Assembly (NCBI GenBank): GCA_900215285.1
Contig: OCMG01000004.1
Coordinates: forward strand, 1-64,000
Direction of reading: 5' to 3'
Length of the DNA: 64,000 nt
DNA from: Ensifer adhaerens
Lineage (GTDB): Bacteria > Pseudomonadota > Alphaproteobacteria > Rhizobiales > Rhizobiaceae
A program made the translations under genes and the position numbers. The stretch's first letter is position 1; every line of letters starts with the position of its first letter. Of this stretch, positions 15,246 to 23,547 are shown one piece after another. Below the pieces are notes generated by a model, which saw nothing but the letters and a program-made list of their open reading frames with translations, was not told the DNA's origin and ran no database searches.

Positions 15246-17176
15246 CCCGCGAGTGGTTCACCATAGCCGAGCTTGCCGGCCTCAACCTGCCCGACCTGCC
15301 GCCATCCGAGCGACAGCTGGCACGGGAAGCAAAAAAGTGGGTAACTCACGCACGCAAGCGGGATAAAGACGGCAAGGGCAGACCTTGTCTTGAATACCAC
15401 ATCAACGCACTGCCCAACGCCGCCCGTCTGAAGCTGCAGATCATGGCCGTGGATCAGGCAAAGGCCGATCGCGCCGCCAATCCCGTCCGCGAGGCGCTCT
15501 GGTCACGCTACAACGCTCTTCCGGAAGCACATAAAATCATGTGTGAAGGCCGCTTGAAGGCCCTTCAGGAAGCCCTCGAACTGGAAGCTGCAGGCCTCTC
15601 GCAGACCGCCGCGATGCAGCTTGCCGCCGACCGTCACGATGTCAGCCTCGCCACGATCTACAATTGGTTCGGCATGGTGGTGAATATCCAGCGCGCCGAC
15701 TGGCTGCCGGCGCTCGCTCCAAACTACGCTGCCACAGCCAAGCGCGCCGATTGCCATCCTGACGCCTGGGATTTCCTGAAGTCCGACTTCCTGCGCAACA
15801 GCAAGTCCGGCTTCTCCAGCTGCTATCGCCGCATGCTCGACGCCGCCAAGAAGCAGAAATGGGCACCCATCCCCAACGAGCGTTCACTTCGCCGTCGCTT
15901 CGACGCAGAGGTGCCGGAGAGCGTGGTTATTCTCGCCCGCGACGGCGAGGAAAAGGCAAAGAAGCTCTTCCCTGCCCAGCGCCGCACGCGCACCCACCTT
16001 CATGCGATGCAGGCGGTCAATATGGACGGCCACAAGCTGGACGTTTTCGTCCGCGTGCCATGGTCCGACAAGGCGGTGCGCCTCTATCTCATCGGCATCC
16101 AGGATCTCTATTCCGGCAAGGTGCTGGCATGGCGCTTGACCGACGCCGAAACATGGGAGGCCGTGCGCCTCGTCATCGGCGACATGGTCGAGCAGTTCGG
16201 CATCCCCGACAAGATTTTCCTCGATAACGGCCGCGCCTTCGCATCGAAGTGGATCAGCGGTGGCACACGCACACGCTTCCGGTTCAAGGTCCGTGAGGAA
16301 GACCCGCGCGGCCTCCTGACGACGCTGGGTGTCGAAATTGTCTGGGCAACGCCTTATTCCGGCCAGTCCAAGCCGATCGAGCGCGCCTGGCGCGACCTGG
16401 CCGAGGAGATTTCCAAGCACCCCTATTGCGACGGGGCCTATACCGGCAACAACCCGATGGCCAAGCCCGAGAACTACGGCAACGCCGCCGTTCCTCTCGA
16501 TGGCTTCCGTGACCATGTCGCCCGCGAGATCGCCCGCCACAATGCCCGCGCCGGCCGCAAGGCGGTCGCCTGCAAGGGCCGCTCGTTCGACGAAACCTTC
16601 AGCGCCTCGATGGAAGACCTCTCATGGGTGGTCCGCTGGCCGACCGAAGGCCAGAAGAGCCTCTGGCTGCTCGCCTCTGATGTCGTGAGAGCCCAGCGCG
16701 GCTCCGGCGAAATCCACTTCCAGGGTAACCGCTACTGGAATGTCGCGCTCAACGCCCATGCGGGCCAGAAGGTGACGCTGCGCTTCGACCCGGACAAGCT
16801 GCACCAGCCCATACAGGTCTACGACCTCAAGAACCGCCTGATCTGCGAAGCAGCCTGCATCGAGGACACCGGCTTCGACAACCAGGACGCCGCCCGCAAC
16901 CATGCCCGCCTGCGTCGCGACCACATCAAGTCGGTCAAGGCCGCGACCGAGAGCCACAAGAAGCTCACCGCCCAGGAACTGGCCGACATTCTGGCGCGCG
17001 GCGAGCAGGCCAGCCAACCGCAGCCGGTTCGCCCGGCCGTCACCCGCATCGCCACCGGCAATCTCGCAACCGCCATCGAGCATGAGCCGATGCGGGCAGA
17101 CCAGCCGGAGGAGATCGATTTTACCAAGACATTCGGGCAGGCGCTGAGAGTGATCAGCGGCGGCCTCGACGACTGA
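15242..17176 (+). CDS. A: Mu-type transposase A (DDE recombinase)
   Basis: This 644-aa transposase begins with the Mu enhancer/end-binding HTH domains (EWFTIAELAGLNLPDLPPSE). The catalytic core has Asp262 (VNMDGHKLDVF), Asp328 (KIFLDNGRAFASK) and Glu380 (SGQSKPIERAWRD), close to the D269/D336/E392 spacing of MuA. A C-terminal part should contact the B ATPase. It joins the phage ends to target DNA for integration and replicative transposition. The ATG at 15242 overlaps the preceding stop (ATGA); a longer frame upstream lies in that gene. Confidence 0.95.
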   Translation: MTREWFTIAELAGLNLPDLPPSERQLAREAKKWVTHARKRDKDGKGRPCLEYHINALPNAARLKLQIMAVDQAKADRAANPVREALWSRYNALPEAHKIMCEGRLKALQEALELEAAGLSQTAAMQLAADRHDVSLATIYNWFGMVVNIQRADWLPALAPNYAATAKRADCHPDAWDFLKSDFLRNSKSGFSSCYRRMLDAAKKQKWAPIPNERSLRRRFDAEVPESVVILARDGEEKAKKLFPAQRRTRTHLHAMQAVNMDGHKLDVFVRVPWSDKAVRLYLIGIQDLYSGKVLAWRLTDAETWEAVRLVIGDMVEQFGIPDKIFLDNGRAFASKWISGGTRTRFRFKVREEDPRGLLTTLGVEIVWATPYSGQSKPIERAWRDLAEEISKHPYCDGAYTGNNPMAKPENYGNAAVPLDGFRDHVAREIARHNARAGRKAVACKGRSFDETFSASMEDLSWVVRWPTEGQKSLWLLASDVVRAQRGSGEIHFQGNRYWNVALNAHAGQKVTLRFDPDKLHQPIQVYDLKNRLICEAACIEDTGFDNQDAARNHARLRRDHIKSVKAATESHKKLTAQELADILARGEQASQPQPVRPAVTRIATGNLATAIEHEPMRADQPEEIDFTKTFGQALRVISGGLDD

Positions 17177-17179
17177 ATT

Positions 17180-17277
17180 CCCGGCCCTGCCGGGGATGGA
17201 CCGACATGTAGTGAGTACGGTTCCAAAAAAGAAAGGGCGGGAAAACCCGCCCGAATTGAGGGCTCCAAGCCCCTTTT
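17180..17277 (+). promoter_or_regulatory. Three tandem hairpins between transposase A and B
   Basis: CCCGGC/GCCGGG (17180-17194), GGGCGGG/CCCGCCC around AAAA (17235-17252), and GGGCT/AGCCC followed by CTTTT (17260-17277) stand in a row in the only gap between A and B. The last looks like an intrinsic terminator. They could lower B transcription or protect the A mRNA 3' end. Confidence 0.55.
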
Positions 17278-17293
17278 GACGAAGGAACCATAA

Positions 17294-18325
17294 ATGAACA
17301 TCGCAGCGAACACAACCACAGTAAACACCAGCGCCTGGGAACTGGCAGCGACCGCGCCCGAACTCACGGCCAACCGCACGGCTGAGCAGATCGACGACTG
17401 GCGCCGGCTGACCGAGCGCCTCAAGCAGCTCTCGGAGGAAAAGGGCTGGTCGAAGGCCGAAGCCGCCCGCCGCATCGGCATGGCCGATGGCACCTTCAGC
17501 CAGTGGTTTTCCGGCAAATACGGCGGCCGCCTGGATACGACCAACGCCCAGGTCGCAAAATTCATCGACCAACAGGACGAGCAGGCGAACTTCTTCGCCT
17601 CCATCCCGCAATCACCCCCTTATTTCCCGACAAAGACAAGCCGGGAGGTCATGGAAGCGCTCGCTTGGGCACATGTCGCGAGCGATCTCGTCACCATCAC
17701 GCTCGGCGCGGGCATGGGCAAGTCGCAGTCCTGCAAGGAATACAAGGCGCGTCGGCCCAACGTCTGGATGACCACGGTTTCGGAATACACGAAAACCGTC
17801 AACGCCATGCTGGTCGAAATCGTCGCGACCCTCGGCATTCATGAACACAACCCGGCCCGGCTTGTCCGCGCGATCGGCGAACGGCTCAAGGCCTCCGGCA
17901 ATGCGCTGCTCATCATTGACGAGGCGCAGCACCTGATCCCCGAGGCCATCAATCAGCTCCGGCATTTCTCAGATCTCTACGAATGCGGCATCGCGCTCGT
18001 CGGCAATAACGAGATTTACGACCGGGTGCGCGACAACAAGGAAAAGAAACGCACCTATGCGCAGCTTCGCCGCCGCGTCGGCATGCGCCTTGACCGGTTG
18101 ACCCCCTATCCCGAGGACATCGCAGCCTCGATCGCGGCCTGGGGCATCAAGGACGACGCGTGCGTCAAGCTGCTCACCGGCATCGGCAAAAAGCCCGGCG
18201 CGCTCGGCCAGATCGACAAGACAATGCGGGCCGCCACCATGCTGGCGCTGGCAACGGGCGAGTCGGTCGGCTTCAAGCACATTTCCGCGGCCTGGAAGAA
18301 CCGCAACGTGGAGGACTTCGCATGA
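17294..18325 (+). CDS. B: Mu-type transposition ATPase B (AAA+)
   Basis: This 343-aa protein has an N-terminal helix-turn-helix (SEEKGWSKAEAARRIGMADG), Walker A GAGMGKS (138-144) and Walker B LLIIDE (205-210). MuB binds target DNA with ATP, stimulates the transposase and gives target immunity. The start follows GAAGGAACC. It is longer than Mu B (312 aa) because of the N-terminal extension. Confidence 0.92.
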   Translation: MNIAANTTTVNTSAWELAATAPELTANRTAEQIDDWRRLTERLKQLSEEKGWSKAEAARRIGMADGTFSQWFSGKYGGRLDTTNAQVAKFIDQQDEQANFFASIPQSPPYFPTKTSREVMEALAWAHVASDLVTITLGAGMGKSQSCKEYKARRPNVWMTTVSEYTKTVNAMLVEIVATLGIHEHNPARLVRAIGERLKASGNALLIIDEAQHLIPEAINQLRHFSDLYECGIALVGNNEIYDRVRDNKEKKRTYAQLRRRVGMRLDRLTPYPEDIAASIAAWGIKDDACVKLLTGIGKKPGALGQIDKTMRAATMLALATGESVGFKHISAAWKNRNVEDFA

Positions 18326-18627
18326 GCGCCGTCCTCTCGGAAAACCTCGACACGCTCTCCGGTGACATGATGCTCGGCCACATCTCGCCGGCCTATGCGT
18401 CCGCCCAGCTCCGCCTGCTGGCGGAAATGGCGCGGCTGCTGGAGCAGGAGGTCGAAGCCTTCCGGGTGCTGGAATGCAACCGCGCCTTCACCAGGAGCCT
18501 CGAAGCCGAGTCGATGCGCAGCCTGCACGAGCTGGCCCGCATGCCAGACCCGAACTACAGGCCGATCAAGACAGGTGCCGATATCGTCACATTGCACCCC
18601 AAGACGGGAGGTCGCGACGATGGCTGA
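18322..18627 (+). CDS. Small early protein
   Basis: This 101-aa helical protein (SAQLRLLAEMARLLEQEVEA) starts at an ATGA overlap with the B gene. No family is recognised. The region suggests an accessory role in transposition or early take-over. Confidence 0.55.
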   Translation: MSAVLSENLDTLSGDMMLGHISPAYASAQLRLLAEMARLLEQEVEAFRVLECNRAFTRSLEAESMRSLHELARMPDPNYRPIKTGADIVTLHPKTGGRDDG

Positions 18628-18949
18628 CCTGAAACCCTCCGCCGATCTCGCCGCGTTGATCAAGAAACTGCACACCGTTCAGGCGATGTGCGCCGAGCTG
18701 GAAGAAGAAGTGACGATCTCGCAACGGGCCTTTGGAGACATGCCCGCCGCATCGGTTCGCCGCCCCACCAGCGAAGTCGCCGTCCTCGTCGCAGGACGCC
18801 GCGTGCGGGGCCTTGGGCCGACCATCAAGGCGCTCAATAGCGCCTGGGACACCTATGAGCGGTCGCTCTTCACGCCCGGCGAACGCCAGGCCTACCTCAA
18901 CCTCAATCTCAGACTGAACGCGCTCCAGGCAGCGCTGAAGGGAGCATGA
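18620..18949 (+). CDS. Small early protein
   Basis: This 109-aa protein is predicted helical with a basic centre (VAVLVAGRRVRGLGPTIKAL). It overlaps the previous gene by 8 nt. No family is recognised. Confidence 0.55.
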   Translation: MADLKPSADLAALIKKLHTVQAMCAELEEEVTISQRAFGDMPAASVRRPTSEVAVLVAGRRVRGLGPTIKALNSAWDTYERSLFTPGERQAYLNLNLRLNALQAALKGA

Positions 18950-18951
18950 CC

Positions 18952-19611
18952 ATGGAAGCTGTTATTCTGGAAGAACCCCGCGCCGACGGCATCACGATGA
19001 TCAACGGCAAGGAATGGGTCAATACCGCTGATGGCGGCATGATGCCGCTGGAGCTGGTCAAGGTCGAAGACTGGCTGGAAGACCAGATGGTCCGCAAGAT
19101 CATCGGCTTTGCCAAGCCCCTCTCCGAGCAGATCGCCCGCTTCAAGAAGCATACCCGCGCCGATATCGCTGAATTCGATGCGGATCTGGAAGCGAAATAC
19201 GGGCTGGTCAAGCGCGGCCGCAAGGGCGCGGGCAACCAGCAATACAAGACGATCGACGGCCTGATGATGGTCGAGACCAAGATCAACAAGCTGATCGAGT
19301 TCGGCCCACAGCTGCAAGTCGCCAAGCAGCTGATCGATGAATGCCTTCTCGAATGGACCGAGGAAGGTCGGGCCGAGGTGCGCGGCCTGATCAACCAGGC
19401 CTTCAAGACCGACCAGGCCGGCAATATCGACAAGACGGCCGTCCTGCGCCTCCTGAAGATCGAGAGCGCCGATGGCCGCTGGCAGCGCGCCATGGAAGCG
19501 ATCGAGGCAGCCGTCCGCGTCATCGGCTCGAAGGAATATCTGCATTTCAAGGTCAAGACCGACCGCGACTCCGACTGGATCGCGATCTCCATCAACATCG
19601 CGAATGCGTGA
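18952..19611 (+). CDS. DUF3164 family protein
   Basis: This 219-aa protein belongs to DUF3164, a family found after the B gene in Mu-like phages: MINGKEWVNTADGGMMPLE, FKKHTRADIAEFDADLEAKY, then KIESADGRWQRAMEAI. A start at 18952 is preferred to 18946 because AGGGAG lies 8 nt upstream of it. Function is unknown; conservation beside transposition genes suggests an early lytic role. Confidence 0.85.
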   Translation: MEAVILEEPRADGITMINGKEWVNTADGGMMPLELVKVEDWLEDQMVRKIIGFAKPLSEQIARFKKHTRADIAEFDADLEAKYGLVKRGRKGAGNQQYKTIDGLMMVETKINKLIEFGPQLQVAKQLIDECLLEWTEEGRAEVRGLINQAFKTDQAGNIDKTAVLRLLKIESADGRWQRAMEAIEAAVRVIGSKEYLHFKVKTDRDSDWIAISINIANA

Positions 19612-19618
19612 GGCTGCC

Positions 19619-20038
19619 ATGAACATCAACAACGAACTCGCCGAAGAAGAAGCCCGCATCGCAGCTATCTATCCGCTGGGTGGCATGGGCTCCCCTGAAA
19701 ATCCGCCGGAATGGTTCGAGGATCTGTACGACGATCTCTGCGACGCCGACGATCCCCTTTTTGATATCTTCCCGGAACTGAAAAAGCTCCAGGAGACCGG
19801 CGTCGATTCGAATGAAGAATGGGCCTATGCGCTCTTCTACAAACGTCGCTCTGGTTATCTGGTCCGCATGGAGGTTTGCGTCCGCGACTATCGCAGCGCC
19901 AGCTCGTTCTTCTCTGGCTGGGGCCATGTCCAGCTTCATTGGGTTTACGTCGAGGAGATGTCGGAACTGCCGGAGGCTGTGCTTGCAGCCGCCCGCCAGC
20001 AGCACGAGGCCGAAGCCCTCAAGGCAGGTGCCAAATGA
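19619..20038 (+). CDS. Early protein, acidic, unknown
   Basis: This 139-aa protein has a strongly acidic N-terminal half (WFEDLYDDLCDADDPLFDIF) and an aromatic-rich centre. Anti-restriction or DNA-mimic roles are sometimes linked to such acidity, but nothing here proves it. It ends with the KAGAK codons of the shared junction motif described at 20021. Confidence 0.5.
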   Translation: MNINNELAEEEARIAAIYPLGGMGSPENPPEWFEDLYDDLCDADDPLFDIFPELKKLQETGVDSNEEWAYALFYKRRSGYLVRMEVCVRDYRSASSFFSGWGHVQLHWVYVEEMSELPEAVLAAARQQHEAEALKAGAK

Positions 20039-20298
20039 CCGTCGCCGCCCAAACCCTCGCCGGCCGCTACCATGCGCGGCTTGAAGCCCTCACCCTGTGC
20101 CCCGTCTGCGGCGGGACGGCAGCGCCCTCCGGACGAGTTCCGAACCTGCGTCGCTTCGAATGCGGCTCGGCCTTTGCCTATTCGAAGATCACGATGGCAA
20201 TCGAGCCGGCCGATCCGTGCCCGGTGCCGTCGCGCATCCAGGCAAAGCAACTTTCGGCCGAGGCCGAGCAGCTCACGGAAATGGCAGGTGCAGCATGA
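20035..20298 (+). CDS. Small protein with a CxxC pair
   Basis: This 87-aa protein has CPVC at residues 22-25 and one further Cys at 43, suggesting a partial zinc ribbon. It is preceded by the AAGGCAGGTG linker and ends at the next one. No family is recognised. Confidence 0.5.
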   Translation: MTVAAQTLAGRYHARLEALTLCPVCGGTAAPSGRVPNLRRFECGSAFAYSKITMAIEPADPCPVPSRIQAKQLSAEAEQLTEMAGAA

Positions 20299-20600
20299 GC
20301 GAGCGCATCGAAGAACTTGAGCGCCTGATCAAGCTGATCAGGCAGCGCATCACCGACCTACCGAAGCTGCCCGATTTTCGCGATCGGGAGGCCTGGGCAT
20401 CACGCTCGTGCGCAGTCGAGCAGATTTTCATCGATCTGGCCCAGGCCGAAGACGCGCGGGTGCGCAACGACACGCATAGCGCATCCATCCGCCTCGCCAA
20501 GATCAGCTCGTCTTCGACCACCGGCATCGTCGGCGCGCTCCAAAATTGGATTAAGGCCGCTGAAAAGAAGGTCGAACAGATCAAGGCAGGTGCAGCATGA
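20295..20600 (+). CDS. Small helical early protein
   Basis: This 101-aa protein starts MSERIEELERLIKLIRQRI, a coiled-coil N-terminus, and ends with the KAGAA junction. No family is recognised. Confidence 0.5.
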   Translation: MSERIEELERLIKLIRQRITDLPKLPDFRDREAWASRSCAVEQIFIDLAQAEDARVRNDTHSASIRLAKISSSSTTGIVGALQNWIKAAEKKVEQIKAGAA

Positions 20601-20791
20601 GCGAGCGCCGCAGCAAGATCGAGCAGCTCCTCGTCGAGGAGTTTTCCCGCGACGGCTACGAGTGCTTCGAGTTCAAGGGCCAGACCTTCGCCCGCCTCAC
20701 GCTGGATGGCTCGGAAGTCGCCATGACCGACGTTTGCCTCTCCCGCCTGGCCAGAGAGATCGAGCGCGGCCTCGAACGGAGGGGCCTATGA
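20597..20791 (+). CDS. Small early protein
   Basis: This 64-aa protein (YECFEFKGQTFARLTLDGSE) has a start identical in context to the preceding gene (CAGCATGAGCGAGCG). No family is recognised. Confidence 0.5.
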   Translation: MSERRSKIEQLLVEEFSRDGYECFEFKGQTFARLTLDGSEVAMTDVCLSRLAREIERGLERRGL

Positions 20792-21030
20792 GCGACGAAC
20801 TTCAAGATCGTCAGCGCTTGGCTCTTGTCTCGGCCAGTCAGGCCGGGGCGGCACTTGCCGAGCTACTGCGTTTCTCTGTCGAAGGGCCAGCTCTTTCCGG
20901 CTTCACGTTCGACGAGAACGTCGTCGAGCTGCTGCTGGACGCCGCGAAGGTAGCAATCATGGTCACGAAGGACGAGCGCGACGCTGAAATTCTGGTCGCC
21001 ATCAACGCGCGACTGGAGGGCTGGGCATGA
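20788..21030 (+). CDS. Small early protein
   Basis: This 80-aa helical protein (LALVSASQAGAALAELLRFS) overlaps both neighbours by 4 nt and is preceded by GGAGGGG. No family is recognised. Confidence 0.5.
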   Translation: MSDELQDRQRLALVSASQAGAALAELLRFSVEGPALSGFTFDENVVELLLDAAKVAIMVTKDERDAEILVAINARLEGWA

Positions 21031-21662
21031 GCGCCGCCACCAAAGCCATTCACGCCGGCTGCCGCCAGCTCGGCATCGACGAAGACGGACGCCGCGCGAT
21101 CTACCTGCGCGTCGTCGGCAAAGAGAGCCAGTCCGATATGACGGAGGCCGAGAAGGAACGCATCGTTGCCGAGCTGCGCACGCTCGGCTTCGAGCGCCGC
21201 GATGCCCGCCGCCCGGATGGCCGGCTGAAGCTGTCGGGCAAATATGCGCCCAAGCTTCAGGCCCTTTGGATCGCGGGATGGAACCTCGGGATCTTCGAAA
21301 ACAGGGACGATGCCGCCCTGGAAGCTTTCGTGAAGCGCCAGACCGGGCTCGACGCTGTCCGCTTTTGCCGCGACCAAGCTGATGCGAATAAGGCGATCGA
21401 GGCGCTGAAAGCAATTCTCGCGCGCGACGGCGGCGTGGATTGGACCGTGTCCCAGTTCAGGCCACCACACACCCAGAACGACGGATATCGCATCGGGCGC
21501 GCGCAGTGGGAAAAACTCTACGGCCTGAGCGGCTTTATCCAGGAAGCGCACAAGATTGCAGGTCGGCCTGGCAACTTCTCACGCGAACTTACCCGCGAAG
21601 AGTACATCGTCGTGATGAACGAACTCGGCAAGCGGATCCGCGCCGCGAAGGCAGGTGCGTGA
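21027..21662 (+). CDS. gemA: GemA / Mu gp16 family protein
   Basis: This 211-aa protein matches the GemA family (DUF1018): IHAGCRQLGIDEDGRRAIYL, AELRTLGFERR, KLQALWIAGWNLG, then a second half with GLDAVRFCRDQADANKAIEA. In Mu, GemA/Mor-region products affect host gyrase and replication gene expression. Its place between small early ORFs and mor fits Mu order. Confidence 0.85.
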   Translation: MSAATKAIHAGCRQLGIDEDGRRAIYLRVVGKESQSDMTEAEKERIVAELRTLGFERRDARRPDGRLKLSGKYAPKLQALWIAGWNLGIFENRDDAALEAFVKRQTGLDAVRFCRDQADANKAIEALKAILARDGGVDWTVSQFRPPHTQNDGYRIGRAQWEKLYGLSGFIQEAHKIAGRPGNFSRELTREEYIVVMNELGKRIRAAKAGA

Positions 21663-21982
21663 TGGCCGCACTTTTCTGTTCACACTGCGGCGGCGTGACA
21701 AACGACTATTCCCGCATCGAAATTCGCAGCATGAGCCCGATACAGCTACGCTTGCTCGATGCTCTCGTCGCCGGGAAGAACCGCTACCAGTCCAAAAGCG
21801 TGCTGATTGAGAAGATCTACGCGGACGATCCAGATGGCGGACCTGACGATGCGGTGCGGCACTTGCGAGTCCATATCCATAAACTGCGCTCCAAACTGGA
21901 GAAGGCAGGGTTCGACATCGAAGTCAATTGGGGCGTGGGTTATCGGCTGATCCAGATCACCGAAAAGGCAGGTGCGCAATGA
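21662..21982 (+). CDS. Receiver-less OmpR/PhoB-type winged-helix protein
   Basis: This 106-aa protein has a short N-terminal CSHCGG motif and then a Trans_reg_C winged helix (SPIQLRLLDALVAGK, DDAVRHLRVHIHKLRSKLEK, VNWGVGYRLI). There is no receiver domain and no kinase nearby. It probably binds DNA and could regulate early or middle phage genes. It uses the shared linker at both ends. Confidence 0.75.
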   Translation: MAALFCSHCGGVTNDYSRIEIRSMSPIQLRLLDALVAGKNRYQSKSVLIEKIYADDPDGGPDDAVRHLRVHIHKLRSKLEKAGFDIEVNWGVGYRLIQITEKAGAQ

Positions 21983-22692
21983 GCCACCGCCTCGCCTCCC
22001 CGGCCGTCACCAACCAGCGCCACCAGGCTGCCGCCAGTCTCGACTATTTCCCCACGCCGCCCTTCGCCGCCCGCGCGCTGATGCGTGAGTTGATCATCCC
22101 GATCGTCGGCCCGGTTTCCCATCTGGTCGCTGATGACCCGGCATGCGGAGAGCTGCACCTGGTCGAAGGCCTGATGGATAGTTTCGCCTGGGTTCAATAT
22201 TCGGACGTCGAGGATTGGGGCCGTCAGCCGCCGCTCCGCGACTTCACATTCCAGACCCGCGCCTCTCTCCTCGAACGGGGCGCGGTCGTTCCGGACTGGA
22301 TCATCACCAACCCGCCCTTCAATCTCCTGGAAGAGTTCATTCTGAAGGCGCTGGAGATCGCCAAAGTCGGCGTGGCGATGTTCGTCCGCATAAACGCCCT
22401 GCCCGGCCAGGGCCGCTACAATCGGATTTACCGCGACACGCCGCCGACCGTCGTCGGCGTCTTCGCCGAGCGCATCGCTCTCATCGAGGGCGCTTGGGAC
22501 CCGGAAGCCTCGACTGCGACCGATTACATCTGGCTCGTCTTCATCAAGGGCGAAGCACCCCGGCCGACCTTTTTCTTCCCGCCCGGCATGGCCGCGAAAT
22601 ACACGCGCCTGTCCGATCTCCGCCTCGCCAAACCCGGCGAAGCCGCCCGCCGCGCCGCCGCACGCAAACAAGCTTCCAAGGGAGACAAGTGA
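21979..22692 (+). CDS. N6-adenine methyltransferase-like protein
   Basis: This 237-aa protein has LDYFPTPPFAARALM near the N-terminus, a motif I-like DPACGEL (53-59) and catalytic NPPF (111-114), all in the order of phage N6-adenine methyltransferases. No target-recognition domain is evident. It may methylate phage DNA against restriction. It is one of two methylase genes in the prophage (the other is at 50287). Confidence 0.7.
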   Translation: MSHRLASPAVTNQRHQAAASLDYFPTPPFAARALMRELIIPIVGPVSHLVADDPACGELHLVEGLMDSFAWVQYSDVEDWGRQPPLRDFTFQTRASLLERGAVVPDWIITNPPFNLLEEFILKALEIAKVGVAMFVRINALPGQGRYNRIYRDTPPTVVGVFAERIALIEGAWDPEASTATDYIWLVFIKGEAPRPTFFFPPGMAAKYTRLSDLRLAKPGEAARRAAARKQASKGDK

Positions 22693-23129
22693 TGGTGGCT
22701 TACGGTTTCAAACCCTTTTTTGAGGCACAGATCATCGCCGGCCTGAAGCCCCAAACGGTGCGCGGCGATCGCCGCCGTCATGCCCATCCGGGGGAGTATC
22801 TCCAGCTCTATGTCGGCCTGCGCACGCGCCACTGCCGCAAGATCATCTCGGACCGGCGTTGCCTGTCGGTACAGCCGATCGTGATCGAGAGCACGGACCT
22901 GATCGGCGCAGGCATCGCCTTCATCGAGATCAATGGCCGACCTCTCAACCGCGACGAGATTGAGGAGTTTGCTTGCCTCGATGGCTTCCGGCCAGAGTGG
23001 GTGAATGGGCAGGCCAGGTTCCTGACCGGCAAAACGGCAAGGGAAAACATGGGGGCCTTTTGGCGCGCAAGCCATCCCGAGGTCCGTCGCTTTCAGGGAA
23101 CATTGATCAGCTGGGAACCGCCGGTATGA
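22692..23129 (+). CDS. ASCH-like domain protein
   Basis: This 145-aa protein shows the ASCH-type core: EAQIIAGLKPQTVRGDRRRH, then HPGEYLQLYVGLRTRHCRKI. ASCH domains have a PUA-like barrel and bind RNA or modified nucleotides. It overlaps the methyltransferase-like gene, so the two may act together on nucleic acid modification. The assignment is by motif only. Confidence 0.6.
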   Translation: MVAYGFKPFFEAQIIAGLKPQTVRGDRRRHAHPGEYLQLYVGLRTRHCRKIISDRRCLSVQPIVIESTDLIGAGIAFIEINGRPLNRDEIEEFACLDGFRPEWVNGQARFLTGKTARENMGAFWRASHPEVRRFQGTLISWEPPV

Positions 23130-23323
23130 GCCAGCCCGATATTTCGATCCTGCGACAGCTCATCGCCAAGGCCGAAGACAAGGTCGCAACACGTCAGAAT
23201 GAGCTCGCCATGGCTGCGGCCGCGCTTTCGGCCGTGGTCGGACCTTTGGCCACCGCCCACCGCTTGGCAGAGCTGGCGCTGGAGATGGCCGAGCTTGCCG
23301 AACAGGAGGGCGAACAATCATGA
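23126..23323 (+). CDS. Small coiled-coil protein
   Basis: This 65-aa, fully helical protein (LRQLIAKAEDKVATRQNELA) overlaps its neighbours by 4 nt. No family is recognised. Confidence 0.5.
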   Translation: MSQPDISILRQLIAKAEDKVATRQNELAMAAAALSAVVGPLATAHRLAELALEMAELAEQEGEQS

Positions 23324-23547
23324 CCGCCCTTCCCCGCCCCTTCGATCGCGAGCTTGACCTGTTCCAGACCGTGGAAAATCGCGCGGCTTTGAAGAGCCTT
23401 GAAGAGCGCCGTAAAGCGCTTTTGAAGTCTCTTCAAAACGCCCGCGCCGGTTCGCATCGACGCTGGAAGATCGAGGCGCGTCTTTGCGATGTCACGACAG
23501 AACTCATGCGCCGGCAGCTGCTCGATGGCACTGGAGGGAGGCCATGA
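23320..23547 (+). CDS. Small basic early protein
   Basis: This 75-aa helical protein (KSLEERRKALLKSLQNARAG) lies directly before mor with 4-nt overlaps on both sides. No family is recognised. Confidence 0.5.
   Translation: MTALPRPFDRELDLFQTVENRAALKSLEERRKALLKSLQNARAGSHRRWKIEARLCDVTTELMRRQLLDGTGGRP

Larger units (their letters stand above)
20021..21978 (+). repeat. Five identical gene-junction ribosome-binding linkers
   Basis: AAGGCAGGTG (ATGGCAGGTG in one case) occurs at 20021, 20281, 20583, 21648 and 21965, each exactly 4 nt before the ATG of the next gene (20035, 20295, 20597, 21662, 21979). The motif supplies AGG-type ribosome binding and also encodes the last residues of the upstream protein (AGA, mostly KAGA). 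The entry spans the outermost copies; the genes between are listed separately. Confidence 0.85.

Noticed and set aside
22215..23129. Long alternative frame through the methylase-like and ASCH-like genes
   Set aside because: Its upstream 160 codons are an arginine- and proline-rich shadow of the methylase-like gene. Only the part from 22692 is protein-like.
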